The notes beneath the pieces were generated by a model. It ran no database searches, was not told the DNA's origin, and saw nothing but the letters and a program-made list of their open reading frames with translations. The translations under genes were made by a program, and so were the position numbers. From positions 1 through 64,000 of the forward strand of contig NZ_JAUYUS010000094.1 of assembly GCF_030694575.1 (NCBI RefSeq): a DNA stretch of 64,000 nucleotides, written 5' to 3'. Below are positions 8,159 through 16,729 of the stretch, one piece after another (positions within the stretch are counted from its first letter, which is position 1; the number at the start of each line of letters is the position of its first letter). This DNA comes from Parvibaculum sp. (GTDB taxonomy: Bacteria; Pseudomonadota; Alphaproteobacteria; Parvibaculales; Parvibaculaceae).

Positions 8159-9121
8159 TCAGGTGCCCGGGATGGCCGGCAGACCGCCGGGGAGCCCGCC
8201 AAGAAGATCGGTGATCGGGGCGAGCGGATCCGAACCGCCGCCGGAGGGGACGACATCTCCGAGCGCACCGTCATTGCCGCCGCCGAGCAGATCGGCAACC
8301 GGAGCGAGCGGGCCGAGCTGCGGACCGACGGGATCTTCACCGAGAATATCCGCGACGAGACCCTGGTCGCCGGTCAGGCCCAGTCCGCCGGCACCGCCGA
8401 GCAGATCGGTGACCGGGGCGAGCGGATCGCCGCCATCGCCGCCGCCCGGGAGACCCGGCAGGCCGCCGCCAAGGAGACCGGTGATCGGCGCAAGCGGATC
8501 GCCGCCGTCGCCGCCGCCGGGGAGACCCGGCAGGCCGCCGCCAAGGAGATCGGTAATCGGGGCGAGCGGATCGCCGCCGTCACCGCCGCCCGGCAGGCCC
8601 GGGATCGCACCTTCGGGAACGATGTCGCCGAGTGCGCCGTCATTGCCGCCGCCGACGAGCATGGGGACCGTGCCGTTGCTGCCGAGCAGCATGCCGACCG
8701 GGTCCTGGCCCGCGATGTCGTAGACGAGGCCGTCTTCTCCGGCCACGCCGAGGGCGGGGATCTGATCCGTGATCATGCCGAGCGGCAGGTTTTCGGCGAG
8801 GGTATCGACGACCGGCGCAAGGCCGTCCGTGAGCGGCGCAAGAGCATCCGTCAGTTCCGGCGGCAACTGGCCGCCCACCGCGCCGTCGCCACCGCCGCCG
8901 AGCACACCTTCGGTGCCGAGAAGCGGGTCCGTGAGCGCGGCGAGGCCGAGCTTCTCCGTCATGCCGCCTTCGCCCGTGACACCGAGGGAGGTGATGGAAC
9001 TCGTGCCTCCGCCACCGCCGCCGCCCGGGCCGCCACCGAATGCCGAACCATCTGAATTACATGCCGCGACGAGAAGCATCGCGCCTATCGCCACAGCCGC
9101 CTTTGCGGAGTTCACAAACAT
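8159..9121 (-). CDS. Glycine-rich putative lipoprotein, paralogue 2, with internal tandem repeats
   Basis: 320 residues. The signal peptide ends in the lipobox VAAC (Cys at about residue 21), and the start has an AGGAGGA site. The mature part is Gly/Leu/Pro/Asp-rich. Near residues 175-245 three nearly identical 24-residue units carry GLPGGGDGGDPLAPITDLLG. Elsewhere it has the segment shared with its paralogues, such as LGVAGEDGLVYDIAGQDPVG and LTGDQGLVADILGEDPVG. This pattern resembles regions of proteins annotated as bacterial collagen-like, though true Gly-X-Y collagen repeats are absent. It is probably a surface or periplasmic structural lipoprotein; the function is unknown. Confidence 0.75.
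   Translation of the reverse strand: MFVNSAKAAVAIGAMLLVAACNSDGSAFGGGPGGGGGGGTSSITSLGVTGEGGMTEKLGLAALTDPLLGTEGVLGGGGDGAVGGQLPPELTDALAPLTDGLAPVVDTLAENLPLGMITDQIPALGVAGEDGLVYDIAGQDPVGMLLGSNGTVPMLVGGGNDGALGDIVPEGAIPGLPGGGDGGDPLAPITDLLGGGLPGLPGGGDGGDPLAPITGLLGGGLPGLPGGGDGGDPLAPVTDLLGGAGGLGLTGDQGLVADILGEDPVGPQLGPLAPVADLLGGGNDGALGDVVPSGGGSDPLAPITDLLGGLPGGLPAIPGT
8399..8602. repeat. 72-bp in-frame tandem repeat (about 2.8 copies)
   Basis: Units at 8399-8470, 8471-8542 and 8543-8602 (partial) are near-identical and encode 24-residue repeats of the lipoprotein at 8159-9121. The length is a multiple of three, so copy-number change would keep the frame. Confidence 0.8.
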
Positions 9122-9165
9122 CAGCCCTATCCTCCTCGCGTCATTGAACTGCCGGGGAGCTTAGG

Positions 9166-10230
9166 TCACACCAGTGTTTTATGGTGTGGAGGCATGTGCA
9201 ATTGAGTGTGCGTTTGTTTCTCTGCAACCGGACGTTCGGTGGACGGAGGGCGTGTATCATTTCGGGCCTCGCGCCGCAGACGAAAATCCTGCGGCGCGCA
9301 ACCGTTCCATTTTTTGAAGGCGCGCCTGAAGTTCGCGACGTCGTCGAAGCCGAGAAGGGAAGCGACGTCGGCGACGCAGAGAGGCGTCTCACGCAGATAG
9401 CCGCGCGCGAGATGGCTGCGCACGTCGTCGACAATCCCGCGATAGGACATGTTTTCCTCGGCCAGGCGGCGGCGCAGCGTGCGCTCACTCATGTTCAGGC
9501 GGCGCGCGGCTTCGTCCATGCCCGGAAAACGGCCGCGCGCGCCGAGGATCATGCGGCGCACATCGCCGCTCAGGCCGTCCGCCGCATCCATCTCGCGCAG
9601 CAGGCGCTCACATTGCAGGCGATACATTTCGGCGACGGGAATGCTGGCGGCGGAGAGGGGCTGATCGATGCGGCCGCTGGGGCCAATGAAACGGTTTGCC
9701 GCGTGGCCGAAGGAGACGTCGACACCGAGGAAGCGGCGGTAGGTTTCTTCCGGCATTTCAGGGCCATAACCCAGCTCGAGACGACATTCGTCCGGCAGCG
9801 GACCGATGAGCTGCCGCAAGGCCGTGAGCACGCCGGCGAAAAAGAGTTCGACCAGAAAATTCGGCGCGCCTTCGACAGCGAAGGGCGGCTCGAAGGTCAG
9901 AATTGCGTGATCCGGCGTGAAGGCGAGATGGATGCGGCCCTGCGTGCCCTGAAGGGGACTGTACTGGATCAGCAAACCGGCGGCCTGCCGCAGACTGCGG
10001 CTGCTGAGGACCGCGTGTCCGAGCAGGCCGTGCGTTCCCAGATGCATGCTGGAACCGAGGCGAAGCGCGACGGCCCTGTCGCCGGACATCGCGACGAGGT
10101 TTTCCGACATGCGGCGGAACTCGTCTTCCGAGACAGGGCCGGTGCGGGGCAGCGGGAAGGCGGCGGGGTCGAGCCCCAGTTCCTTCAGGACCGTTGCGAC
10201 GATTTCGACATAGCCAGGTTCGATACGCAT
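9166..10230 (-). CDS. AraC family transcriptional regulator (arabinose-binding-type N-domain)
   Basis: 354 residues. Residues about 15-200 match the PF12625-type ligand domain found in OruR-like regulators, and about 230-325 form the AraC DNA-binding domain. The two helix-turn-helix motifs are seen as MDEAARRLNMSERTLRRRL and VADVASLLGFDDVANFRRAF, the second followed by KKWNGCAPQDFR. It is divergent from a metal-dependent hydrolase and P450 operon. A 12-bp direct repeat phased by 22 bp lies in the shared region, so it very likely activates that operon. The inducer could be an alkane, fatty acid or related lipid; this is inference. Confidence 0.92.
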   Translation of the reverse strand: MRIEPGYVEIVATVLKELGLDPAAFPLPRTGPVSEDEFRRMSENLVAMSGDRAVALRLGSSMHLGTHGLLGHAVLSSRSLRQAAGLLIQYSPLQGTQGRIHLAFTPDHAILTFEPPFAVEGAPNFLVELFFAGVLTALRQLIGPLPDECRLELGYGPEMPEETYRRFLGVDVSFGHAANRFIGPSGRIDQPLSAASIPVAEMYRLQCERLLREMDAADGLSGDVRRMILGARGRFPGMDEAARRLNMSERTLRRRLAEENMSYRGIVDDVRSHLARGYLRETPLCVADVASLLGFDDVANFRRAFKKWNGCAPQDFRLRREARNDTRPPSTERPVAEKQTHTQLHMPPHHKTLV

Positions 10231-10245
10231 GTCTCTTGTCCGTTA

Positions 10246-10279
10246 ATGACCCCCTGCTTGGCCGAACATGACCTCCTGC
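10246..10279. promoter_or_regulatory. Direct-repeat AraC operator candidate
   Basis: ATGACCCCCTGC at 10246-10257 and ATGACCTCCTGC at 10268-10279 differ at one base and are spaced 22 bp start to start, two helical turns. This is the usual form of an AraC-family site. A TATTTA sequence near 10293 could be the -10 box of the rightward operon. Confidence 0.6.
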
Positions 10280-10352
10280 GGTTCCCGGAAATCCCTATTT
10301 AAGAGCCAACAGCGCGCCAGACCGCGCAACCACTCAACGCAGCAGGTTCAAA

Positions 10353-11201
10353 ATGCACGGCTCCAGCCTTTCCCGCACGCCGGAAAATGTCGAAATTGTG
10401 CCGCGTAACCGGCAATTCAATATCGACGAGACGCTGGCCACCAACTGGCACAGCAACGATCCCTTCCGCACCGCTTTCTTCGATGCGATGTCGATCCTCT
10501 TTCCGCTCGGCGAGCAATTCTTCATCGACAGCGTGAAGGCCTTTCGCGACCGGATCGACGATCCGGAACTCCAGCGGCGGATCCGCGGCTTCACGGCGCA
10601 GGAATCCGTCCATCGCCGCGAGCACCAGCGCTACAACGAGGCACTGTGCCGGGCACGCGGCGTGTCGCTCGAGCTGATGGAGCGGACGGTGAACCGCCGC
10701 CAGGCATTCGCCCGGCGCGTGCTGACGCCGATGCAGCAACTGAGCGGCACGGTCGCCTTCGAACATCTGACGGCGATCCTCGCGGATGCGACGTTCCGCA
10801 ATCCCGAAGGGCTTGAAGGCGCGCATCCCGAGATGAAGGCGCTCTGGCACTGGCATGCGCTGGAGGAAACTGAACACAAGTCCGTTGCTTTCGATGTCTT
10901 CATCGCCGTCGGCGGCAAGACATGGCGGCGGCGGCTTTCGATGGCACTCGTCACCGTCGAATTCACCACGCATGTCATCCGCAACATGCGTCTGCTGCTC
11001 CGCGACTACGAAGGATCGCGCCTGAAGCTCTGGGGCGGCGGTTTGAAATTCCTGTTCGGCAAGCGCGGCGCGATGCGCGGGCTGATGCGCCCCTATCTCG
11101 ATTTCTACAAGAAGGACTTCCATCCCTGGGACCACGACAACCGCGAACTGGTGTCTTCGGTGATGAGCGAATTCGGCGGCGCGACGGTCAATCCGATCTG
11201 A
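10353..11201 (+). CDS. Predicted metal-dependent hydrolase (PF10118 type)
   Basis: 282 residues. The family is defined by conserved His and Glu residues in a helical fold. Here they appear in GFTAQESVHRREHQRYN near residue 80, in FEHLTA, and in HWHALEETEHKSVAFDVF near residue 170; these probably bind a di-metal centre. The enzyme's reaction is not established for the family. It is the first gene of a likely operon with the P450 30 bp downstream and is divergent from an AraC regulator. Genes of this family are often found beside lipid- or alkane-oxidising enzymes in Parvibaculum-like and mycobacterial genomes, which suggests a shared pathway. Confidence 0.85.
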   Translation: MHGSSLSRTPENVEIVPRNRQFNIDETLATNWHSNDPFRTAFFDAMSILFPLGEQFFIDSVKAFRDRIDDPELQRRIRGFTAQESVHRREHQRYNEALCRARGVSLELMERTVNRRQAFARRVLTPMQQLSGTVAFEHLTAILADATFRNPEGLEGAHPEMKALWHWHALEETEHKSVAFDVFIAVGGKTWRRRLSMALVTVEFTTHVIRNMRLLLRDYEGSRLKLWGGGLKFLFGKRGAMRGLMRPYLDFYKKDFHPWDHDNRELVSSVMSEFGGATVNPI

Positions 11202-11231
11202 CCGGCAGCAGCGAACAGGGAGGAATGGCGG

Positions 11232-12647
11232 ATGGCGATGCGTGCGGAGATCGAGACCAGCGACGAGCCGGAGGGCTTTATTCCGGCCCGTCCGATACCG
11301 CCGACGGAGCCGCCGGGCATCAGCGCGGCCCTCCTGAGGCCGCATCTCCTCGCCAACCTGATCGCCTCCTATCCCGATTTCTGGTACAGCGCGAAATCCT
11401 GCGATTTCCGCGTCGGCATCGCGCGCGGCGGACGCGGCACGATGGTGAACGATCCCGAAGCGATCCGCCGTATCCTCGTCAGCGACGTCGAGCATTTTCC
11501 CAAGGACGACAACCAGCTTGCGATCCTGAAACCGCTGCTGGGCAACGGTCTCTTGACGGCGGAAGGCACGACGTGGCGGCGCAACCGGAAGCTTGCAGCG
11601 CCGATCTTCCAGCATTCCAGCGTGCGGGACTTCGCGCCGCTCTTCGTGCGCGCGGCGGAACGCTCCGCACGCCGGGCGATGGCGCAGCAGGGCTTCTTTC
11701 CCATCGACCGCGAGATGACGACGCTGACGCTCGAGATCATCGGCGAGGCGGTGCTGAGCGCCAATCTCGATGAGGATGTCGACGGCATTTCCCATACGGT
11801 GACGTCGATACTGGACAAGTTTCCGGCGATGTTTCTCGCCTCCGCCTTCCTGCCGGGCGCGCTGCGCAACCGGGCAATCGAGGCCGTGGTACGGCGGGGC
11901 CGGCGCAAGCTCGACATATTCGCGGGGCGGATCATCGAGGAAGCGCGCAAGGACGGCGACGAGACCACGCTGCTGCGCCGGCTGATGACGGCATCGCAAA
12001 GCGAAGCCGGACACGAGATGACGCTCGACCAGGTGCGCGACGAGGTGGCGACTTTCCTTCTCGCCGGGCACGAGACGACCGCGACCACCATGGCGTGGGT
12101 CTGGTATCTGCTGACGGTGCATCCCGAATGGCAGGAGCGGCTTTACGAAGAAGTCCACGAGGTGACGGGCGGACGGCGGCTGACGATCGACGACGTACCG
12201 TCGCTCGTTCTGACGCGCGCCGTGATCGACGAGGCGCTGCGGCTTTATCCGCCGGTCGCAAACCTGATGCGCCGGGCGAACAAGACCATCGAACTCACGC
12301 CGGACATCACCGTCGAGCGCGGCCAGTCGATACTCATTTCGCCGTGGCTGCTGCACCGGCACCGCCGGCTGTGGCGCGAGCCCGACCGCTTCGACCCGAC
12401 GCGCTTTCTCGGCGAGGAAGCAGCGGGGCGTCAGCGCCACAGCTATATGCCGTTCGGCGCGGGCCCCCGCATCTGCATCGGGGCGAGTTTCGCGCTGCTC
12501 GAAGCGGTGCTCATTCTGGGCACGTTCGCGCAGCGCGCGCGCATCAAGGTCGTCAATGCCGACCAGGTGATGCCGCAGGCCCGCATCGTGCTGCGGCCGA
12601 ACGTACCGCTGCGAGCCGTGGTCACGCCGCGCAAAATCTATGGGTGA
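11232..12647 (+). CDS. Cytochrome P450
   Basis: 471 residues, full length. It is a haem-thiolate monooxygenase. The I-helix oxygen-activation motif is AGHETTAT, the K-helix is EALRLYPP, and the haem-binding loop FGAGPRICIG carries the axial Cys415. There is no N-terminal membrane anchor and no fused reductase, so external redox partners are needed and none is encoded in the window. The ATG at 11232 has an AGGGAGGA site. The sequence style (long B-C region, KKDD-like contacts absent, GHETTATT helix) is closer to CYP102/CYP4-like fatty-acid hydroxylases than to CYP153, but the substrate is unknown. Probably controlled by the AraC regulator at 9166-10230. Confidence 0.95.
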   Translation: MAMRAEIETSDEPEGFIPARPIPPTEPPGISAALLRPHLLANLIASYPDFWYSAKSCDFRVGIARGGRGTMVNDPEAIRRILVSDVEHFPKDDNQLAILKPLLGNGLLTAEGTTWRRNRKLAAPIFQHSSVRDFAPLFVRAAERSARRAMAQQGFFPIDREMTTLTLEIIGEAVLSANLDEDVDGISHTVTSILDKFPAMFLASAFLPGALRNRAIEAVVRRGRRKLDIFAGRIIEEARKDGDETTLLRRLMTASQSEAGHEMTLDQVRDEVATFLLAGHETTATTMAWVWYLLTVHPEWQERLYEEVHEVTGGRRLTIDDVPSLVLTRAVIDEALRLYPPVANLMRRANKTIELTPDITVERGQSILISPWLLHRHRRLWREPDRFDPTRFLGEEAAGRQRHSYMPFGAGPRICIGASFALLEAVLILGTFAQRARIKVVNADQVMPQARIVLRPNVPLRAVVTPRKIYG

Positions 12648-12776
12648 CGCTTTTCGTCCCGCACACTCATCGACAAAAGCCGACAACATAAGATCAAGTT
12701 GTTTGACTCAGCTTGCTAGATTTCTTCCCGGAAACGACGACGCCGGCCGCGCCGGCATAGCGACGGGAGAAGAGAA

Positions 12777-13184
12777 ATGAGCAAGGCCAAGCACCTTTTC
12801 GCCGCGACGGCTACGCTGACGGCGATCTTCATGGCGAGCCCCGCGGACGCGGCGCAACGCTATGCGCTGCAGACGGGCGCCGATCTCGCGGCGGTCTGCG
12901 CCAATCCGGCGGCGTCCGGCACCGTGACGGAAGAGGAAAGCGCACGGCTGAGCGTCTGCGGCGCCTACATCCAGGGATTTCTCGGTCATTACGCGGTGGC
13001 GCGGCGCGGCATCGACAAGCCTACCTTTTGCCTGCCGGCGGAAGGCGTGAGCGCGGAGAATGTGCGCCAGCTCTTTCTGGCGCTTCTCGAGCAGCGGCCG
13101 CAAATAAGGGACCTGCCCGCCAATCTCGATCTCACCACAAGCCTGGCTTGGGGATATTCCTGCGACAAGAAAGCCGCGAAGTGA
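12777..13184 (+). CDS. Small secreted protein, Rap1a/Tai-like
   Basis: 135 residues with a signal peptide ending near residue 25 (ASPADA-A). Cys residues occur in pairs: one in LAAVCANP, one in LSVCGAYIQGFL, one in KPTFCLPAEGVS and one in WGYSCDKK. This spacing and the FC-P motif match the Rap1a/Tai family, whose founding members protect against type VI secretion amidases. Most family members in alphaproteobacteria have no T6SS nearby, and none is seen here. A disulfide-bonded periplasmic protein is likely; an immunity role is only a possibility. Confidence 0.7.
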   Translation: MSKAKHLFAATATLTAIFMASPADAAQRYALQTGADLAAVCANPAASGTVTEEESARLSVCGAYIQGFLGHYAVARRGIDKPTFCLPAEGVSAENVRQLFLALLEQRPQIRDLPANLDLTTSLAWGYSCDKKAAK

Positions 13185-13192
13185 ACGAGGGA

Positions 13193-13221
13193 CCGCGCGG
13201 CAAATCGCAAATGCCGCGCGG
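13193..13221. terminator. Bidirectional hairpin terminator candidate
   Basis: CCGCGCGGCA and TGCCGCGCGG form a perfect 10-bp stem with a 9-nt loop between convergent genes. Confidence 0.6.
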
Positions 13222-13228
13222 GAGCCGG

Positions 13229-13402
13229 TCAGTTCGGGAAAGCCTCGCCCACGTCGCAGCGCTTGCGCCACTCCGAGAGAAGGGCAACCAGCAGATCCCG
13301 AAGTTCGTCGTCGCTCAAGCTTTCGACGGCACCAGCCAGGTCCGTCGTCCGATCGTCGATCGGGCTCTGGCTGCCGTCCTTGAGTTCGCATTCCTGGTTC
13401 AT
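13229..13402 (-). CDS. Small acidic hypothetical protein
   Basis: 57 residues from the ATG at 13400-13402, which has a GAGGA site nine bases upstream; an earlier in-frame start would add ten residues without a ribosome site. The protein is acidic, with a C-terminal helix SLSDDELRDLLVALLSEW and one Cys. It has no signal peptide or membrane segment. No family recognised. It lies alone between a terminator and the long leader region of the response regulator at 13806. Confidence 0.55.
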   Translation of the reverse strand: MNQECELKDGSQSPIDDRTTDLAGAVESLSDDELRDLLVALLSEWRKRCDVGEAFPN

Positions 13403-13805
13403 GGGCCTGGTCCTCGATATGACACTTCTCAAGCCGTCGGTCGCTTAACATGTGTTCGACCTTGCAGGGAAAAACAGCCCGCAAGGTGTAGAAAACTGTA
13501 TGGATTGGTAAAGGATGGGCTCGGCAAAAATGCGCGCCCGCAAGAAATCGCGGCGAGCGTGTGCGTAAATATGAAAAATGGAACCTTCGGCAATCCAGAC
13601 CGATGCCGCACAGTCGCCGCATTTTCTATAGGATTCGGAAACTGCGACGGTCTAGACTTGGCAATATACAACAATGGTGTGCCGGGACGTTCCGTCCCTG
13701 AATTCGCCAGAGACAATGCCAGGGAAGTTCGAGATCGTCGAATTAGTTGCGTTCGAGTTTGTTGAGTTGAGTTCGTTGAATTGTTAGTCCGGCGGGAGGG
13801 AGACA
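13403..13805. other. Intergenic region upstream of response regulator
   Basis: About 400 bp of lower GC content than its surroundings, with no convincing ORF. A near-match to an EcfG promoter occurs at 13580-13604 (GGAAC-N16-CGAT), 200 bp before the next gene. The last 60 bp before the gene are rich in GTTGA/GTTCG-like repeats. The ribosome site GGGAGGGAG directly precedes the start at 13806. Confidence 0.4.
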
Positions 13806-14579
13806 ATGGCAATGACGGCGGAGCAGAACGGATCTGCGGGCGCATCGGGCACACATGCGGCCTCGCTATTATTGGTGGACGACGACCCGGACATGCGCGA
13901 GGAGATGAGATCCTATCTCAGCGCGAACGGGATGATCGTCATGGAGGCGGGCGACGCGGCATCCGCGCTCCAGGTTTTTTCCGAGAACAAGTTCGATCTC
14001 GTCATACTCGACCTGCTTCTGGGCGCCGATAACGGCTTCGACGTGCTGCGGGCGATCCGCCAGACGCACGGCACTCCCTGCATCATGGTGACGGGACAAG
14101 GCGAGGCAACCGACAAGGTTGTAGGTCTCGAGCTTGGCGCCGACGATTACGTGGTGAAGCCGGTCAACCTGCGCGAGTTGCTTGCGCGCATCCGGGCGCT
14201 GCTGCGCCGGTCGGGCGGCTCCGGCGGTTCGGGCGCGCGCACGGGCGTTTCCGCGAGGGAGGGTGAGGAAGCGGGCGCGCAGTGGAAGTTCGATCCGCAT
14301 CGCCGCCGGCTTTCCGCGCCGGACGGCGCGCTGGTGCCGCTGACGACAGCGGAATGCGATCTGCTGATCGAACTCGTGGCGCATGAAGGCAATCCGCAAA
14401 CGCGCGAGGAACTTTGCCGCCGCGTGTTCAACCGGCAATGGCAGCCCTATGACCGCAGCCTCGACAGCATCGTGGTGAAGCTGCGGCGGAAGCTCGAACC
14501 CAATCCCGATCATCCGATGGTGATAAAGACCATTCGCGGCAAGGGCTACCTGTTCACGGGCTTTCCGAGCGGCGACTGA
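13806..14579 (+). CDS. OmpR family response regulator
   Basis: 257 residues. The receiver domain (about 20-138) has the acidic pocket DDD at 25-27, phospho-acceptor Asp69 in ILDLLLG, Thr97 in MVTG and Lys119 in VVKP, all intact. A Gly/Ser-rich linker of about 20 residues follows, then the winged-helix DNA-binding domain (about 155-252) ending in TIRGKGYLF. The gene is convergent with a histidine kinase gene that ends only 9 bp away; the two are probably partners despite the unusual orientation. The adjacent Tad operon is a plausible target but this is not shown by sequence. Confidence 0.95.
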   Translation: MAMTAEQNGSAGASGTHAASLLLVDDDPDMREEMRSYLSANGMIVMEAGDAASALQVFSENKFDLVILDLLLGADNGFDVLRAIRQTHGTPCIMVTGQGEATDKVVGLELGADDYVVKPVNLRELLARIRALLRRSGGSGGSGARTGVSAREGEEAGAQWKFDPHRRRLSAPDGALVPLTTAECDLLIELVAHEGNPQTREELCRRVFNRQWQPYDRSLDSIVVKLRRKLEPNPDHPMVIKTIRGKGYLFTGFPSGD

Positions 14580-14588
14580 CCCGAGACG

Positions 14589-16721
14589 TCAAGCGGCATC
14601 GCGCGGCAGCACGACCGCGACATAGCCGCCGCGCTCGTGGTTGCCGACTTCGATGCGGCCGCCGCTCTCGCGCACGATCGCATCGCAGATGGCGAGACCA
14701 AGGCCGGTGCCATGCTCCGGCGATTTGGTGGTGAAGAAGGGCTCCAGCACGCGCGCGGCGATTTCGGGACGGAAGCCCGGCCCGCTATCCTCGACGCGGA
14801 GCACGACCATTCCCTTCTCGTCGGGCGACGGCGCGGCGGCGATCCGTATCAGCCCTTCGGCGCGCTCATGTCTGGCGCCGATGCCCGAGATGGCATCGAC
14901 CGCGTTCTGCAGCAGATTGCCGATGACCTGCTCAAGCTGCAGTTGATCCGCATAGACCGTCATCTCCGGCGGCACGTCGAGTTCCAGACGGGTACCAGCG
15001 CGCAGCAGAACGTGGTGCATGATGGCCTCCACATTTTCCACGACATTGCGCAGGACAAGGGAGGCATTCTCGCCGACGCTCTTGCGGCCGAAGCGGCGCA
15101 TGCGGTCGATGACATCGCTGGCGCGTTCGACCTGGGCGAGAACGCGCTTTGTCTTTTGAGCGGCCGCTTCGCCGTCGAATTCCGGCGCCTCGAGAAGATA
15201 TTCGAGGTTCTGCACGGCGAGGGAAATCGTGTTGAGGGGCTGGCGAAGCTCATGCGCGATGCTTGCCGACATCTGCCCGAGCGCCGCCATCTTGGCCGTC
15301 TGGGCGAGTTGCGATTGCTCCTCGCGCAGAAGCAATGCCTGACGGAGCAGCAAGGTGAACCTGTCCGCGAAATCGAGATCGGCGGCGGCGAAGCCTTCGA
15401 TGCGGCGCGTGGTGCAGAGAAGGAAAGCGGCATCGCCGCGCAGCGGAAGAGAGAGAACGGCGATCTGGCGTCCGTCCAGGCCGAAGGCATTCGCGATGCC
15501 GCGGCCTTCCGTTGCGTCCGTGTCGTAGACGCTCACGGTACCGCCCGGCGCATTGCCCGCGATGAGATCAAGCGCGGCGCCGGCGCCGGGGCCGAGGGTC
15601 CGCTGCTGCGGCACGAGGATACGCGCCTTGCCATCGAGCCCGCGTTCGACGACGCAGGCATCGCTGCCGCCGATGCAGTCGCCGATGAGGCCGACGAGGC
15701 GCGACATCTTCTCGCGCGACGAATCCTGACCAAGCAGGAGACGCAATCCCTGAAGCATGGCCTCCGCCTCGCGCCGGTGCTGTTCCTCGCGCAGGCGCGC
15801 GCCGCGCATCTGCACGAGCATGGCGGCCGTCTCACGCGTGTGGTGCGAGGGGGCATCGCGCCCAATCACCGTGAAGGTGCCTATGTAGGGCGCTTCGTCG
15901 TCGCCCGCGCGCGCCATGCCCGACACGTAGAGCGTTTCGCCGGAGGGAAGACGGCTGAGCGCATCTCCCGGCAGATGCGCCCGCATGTGGCGGACGCTGC
16001 CTTGCTGTTCCAGAAAATCGAACAGGCTCTGGCCGCCGCCGCCGATACGCAGGGATTTCAGGTCCATGCCATCGACGATGCGGCCGATGTCGCCGCGGCG
16101 ATTGAGGATGCGGCGGCAGCGGAGAATGCCTTCGGCGGAGGCTTCCCAGACGATGTCGGCACCGAGTTCGAGCCAGGCGCGCGTGGCCTCGTACATGGTG
16201 TCGAAACGGCGCCTCTCCATCGCGGCGACCTTTTGTTTACGAATGCGGATGACGGCGGTTGCCGCGATATCCGCGAGGCCATAGGCATGTGCCGCCATGG
16301 CTTCGTTCATCCGGTCGAGCTTCAGCGCGATGGCGACCCGGATGCCCGTTTCGTCGCCCAGGCCGTCGGCGGAGAGGAGGCCGTGCCAGACGCCGCCGCG
16401 CGCGGGCGTCAGTTCGCCGCCGGAGCGGGCGGCGCGGCTGTACCAGTCGGAAAATATATTGTCCTCATCGAGCGAAAGACCGCCGCGCGAAGACTGCCAG
16501 AGAACGAGCGCGCGGCCATTCGGCGACAGGCCGAGCTCGCAGATCGAGACGAGGCCGGAGGAGAGCGCCGCCAGACGATGCGCCGCCCCATCGAGCGCAG
16601 CATGGAGCTCATCATCCGTCGCGGCGCGGGAAAGCGAGAGCGCGGCTTCCGCGAAGGTGGAGAGCAAATCCGCGACGGGGAATTCCCCATCGTCGTTGGC
16701 GGGCTTTCCCTCGATCGTCAT
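14589..16721 (-). CDS. Soluble sensor histidine kinase
   Basis: 710 residues with no transmembrane segment, so it senses a cytoplasmic signal. Two GAF-like regions (about 20-165 and 335-465) flank a PAS-like middle part. The dimerisation and phospho-acceptor domain has His490 in SIAHELRQPLNTI. The ATPase domain carries an N-box near QLEQVIGNLLQNAVDAI and G-boxes in DSGPGFRPEI and GTGLGLAI. All catalytic motifs look intact. It follows tadE by 8 bp on the same strand, so it may be co-transcribed with the Tad operon, and it converges on the OmpR-type regulator at 13806-14579, its likely partner. Confidence 0.93.
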   Translation of the reverse strand: MTIEGKPANDDGEFPVADLLSTFAEAALSLSRAATDDELHAALDGAAHRLAALSSGLVSICELGLSPNGRALVLWQSSRGGLSLDEDNIFSDWYSRAARSGGELTPARGGVWHGLLSADGLGDETGIRVAIALKLDRMNEAMAAHAYGLADIAATAVIRIRKQKVAAMERRRFDTMYEATRAWLELGADIVWEASAEGILRCRRILNRRGDIGRIVDGMDLKSLRIGGGGQSLFDFLEQQGSVRHMRAHLPGDALSRLPSGETLYVSGMARAGDDEAPYIGTFTVIGRDAPSHHTRETAAMLVQMRGARLREEQHRREAEAMLQGLRLLLGQDSSREKMSRLVGLIGDCIGGSDACVVERGLDGKARILVPQQRTLGPGAGAALDLIAGNAPGGTVSVYDTDATEGRGIANAFGLDGRQIAVLSLPLRGDAAFLLCTTRRIEGFAAADLDFADRFTLLLRQALLLREEQSQLAQTAKMAALGQMSASIAHELRQPLNTISLAVQNLEYLLEAPEFDGEAAAQKTKRVLAQVERASDVIDRMRRFGRKSVGENASLVLRNVVENVEAIMHHVLLRAGTRLELDVPPEMTVYADQLQLEQVIGNLLQNAVDAISGIGARHERAEGLIRIAAAPSPDEKGMVVLRVEDSGPGFRPEIAARVLEPFFTTKSPEHGTGLGLAICDAIVRESGGRIEVGNHERGGYVAVVLPRDAA

Positions 16722-16729
16722 GCCGCGTC

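Noticed and set aside
8399-8602. Short phased repeats considered as a CRISPR array
   Set aside because: Units are contiguous without spacers, 72 bp long and in frame with a protein repeat.
8006-9055. 349-codon plus-strand frame across lipoprotein 2
   Set aside because: The repeat DNA is open in several frames; only the minus strand has a lipobox, ribosome site and the shared paralogue motif.
10299-12689. 796-codon minus-strand frame opposite the hydrolase and P450 genes
   Set aside because: Arg/His-rich shadow of two well-supported plus-strand genes; no domain or ribosome site.
13580-13604. GGAAC-N16-CGAT as an EcfG promoter
   Set aside because: Mismatch in the -10 box and 200 bp from the next start codon; kept only as a remark.
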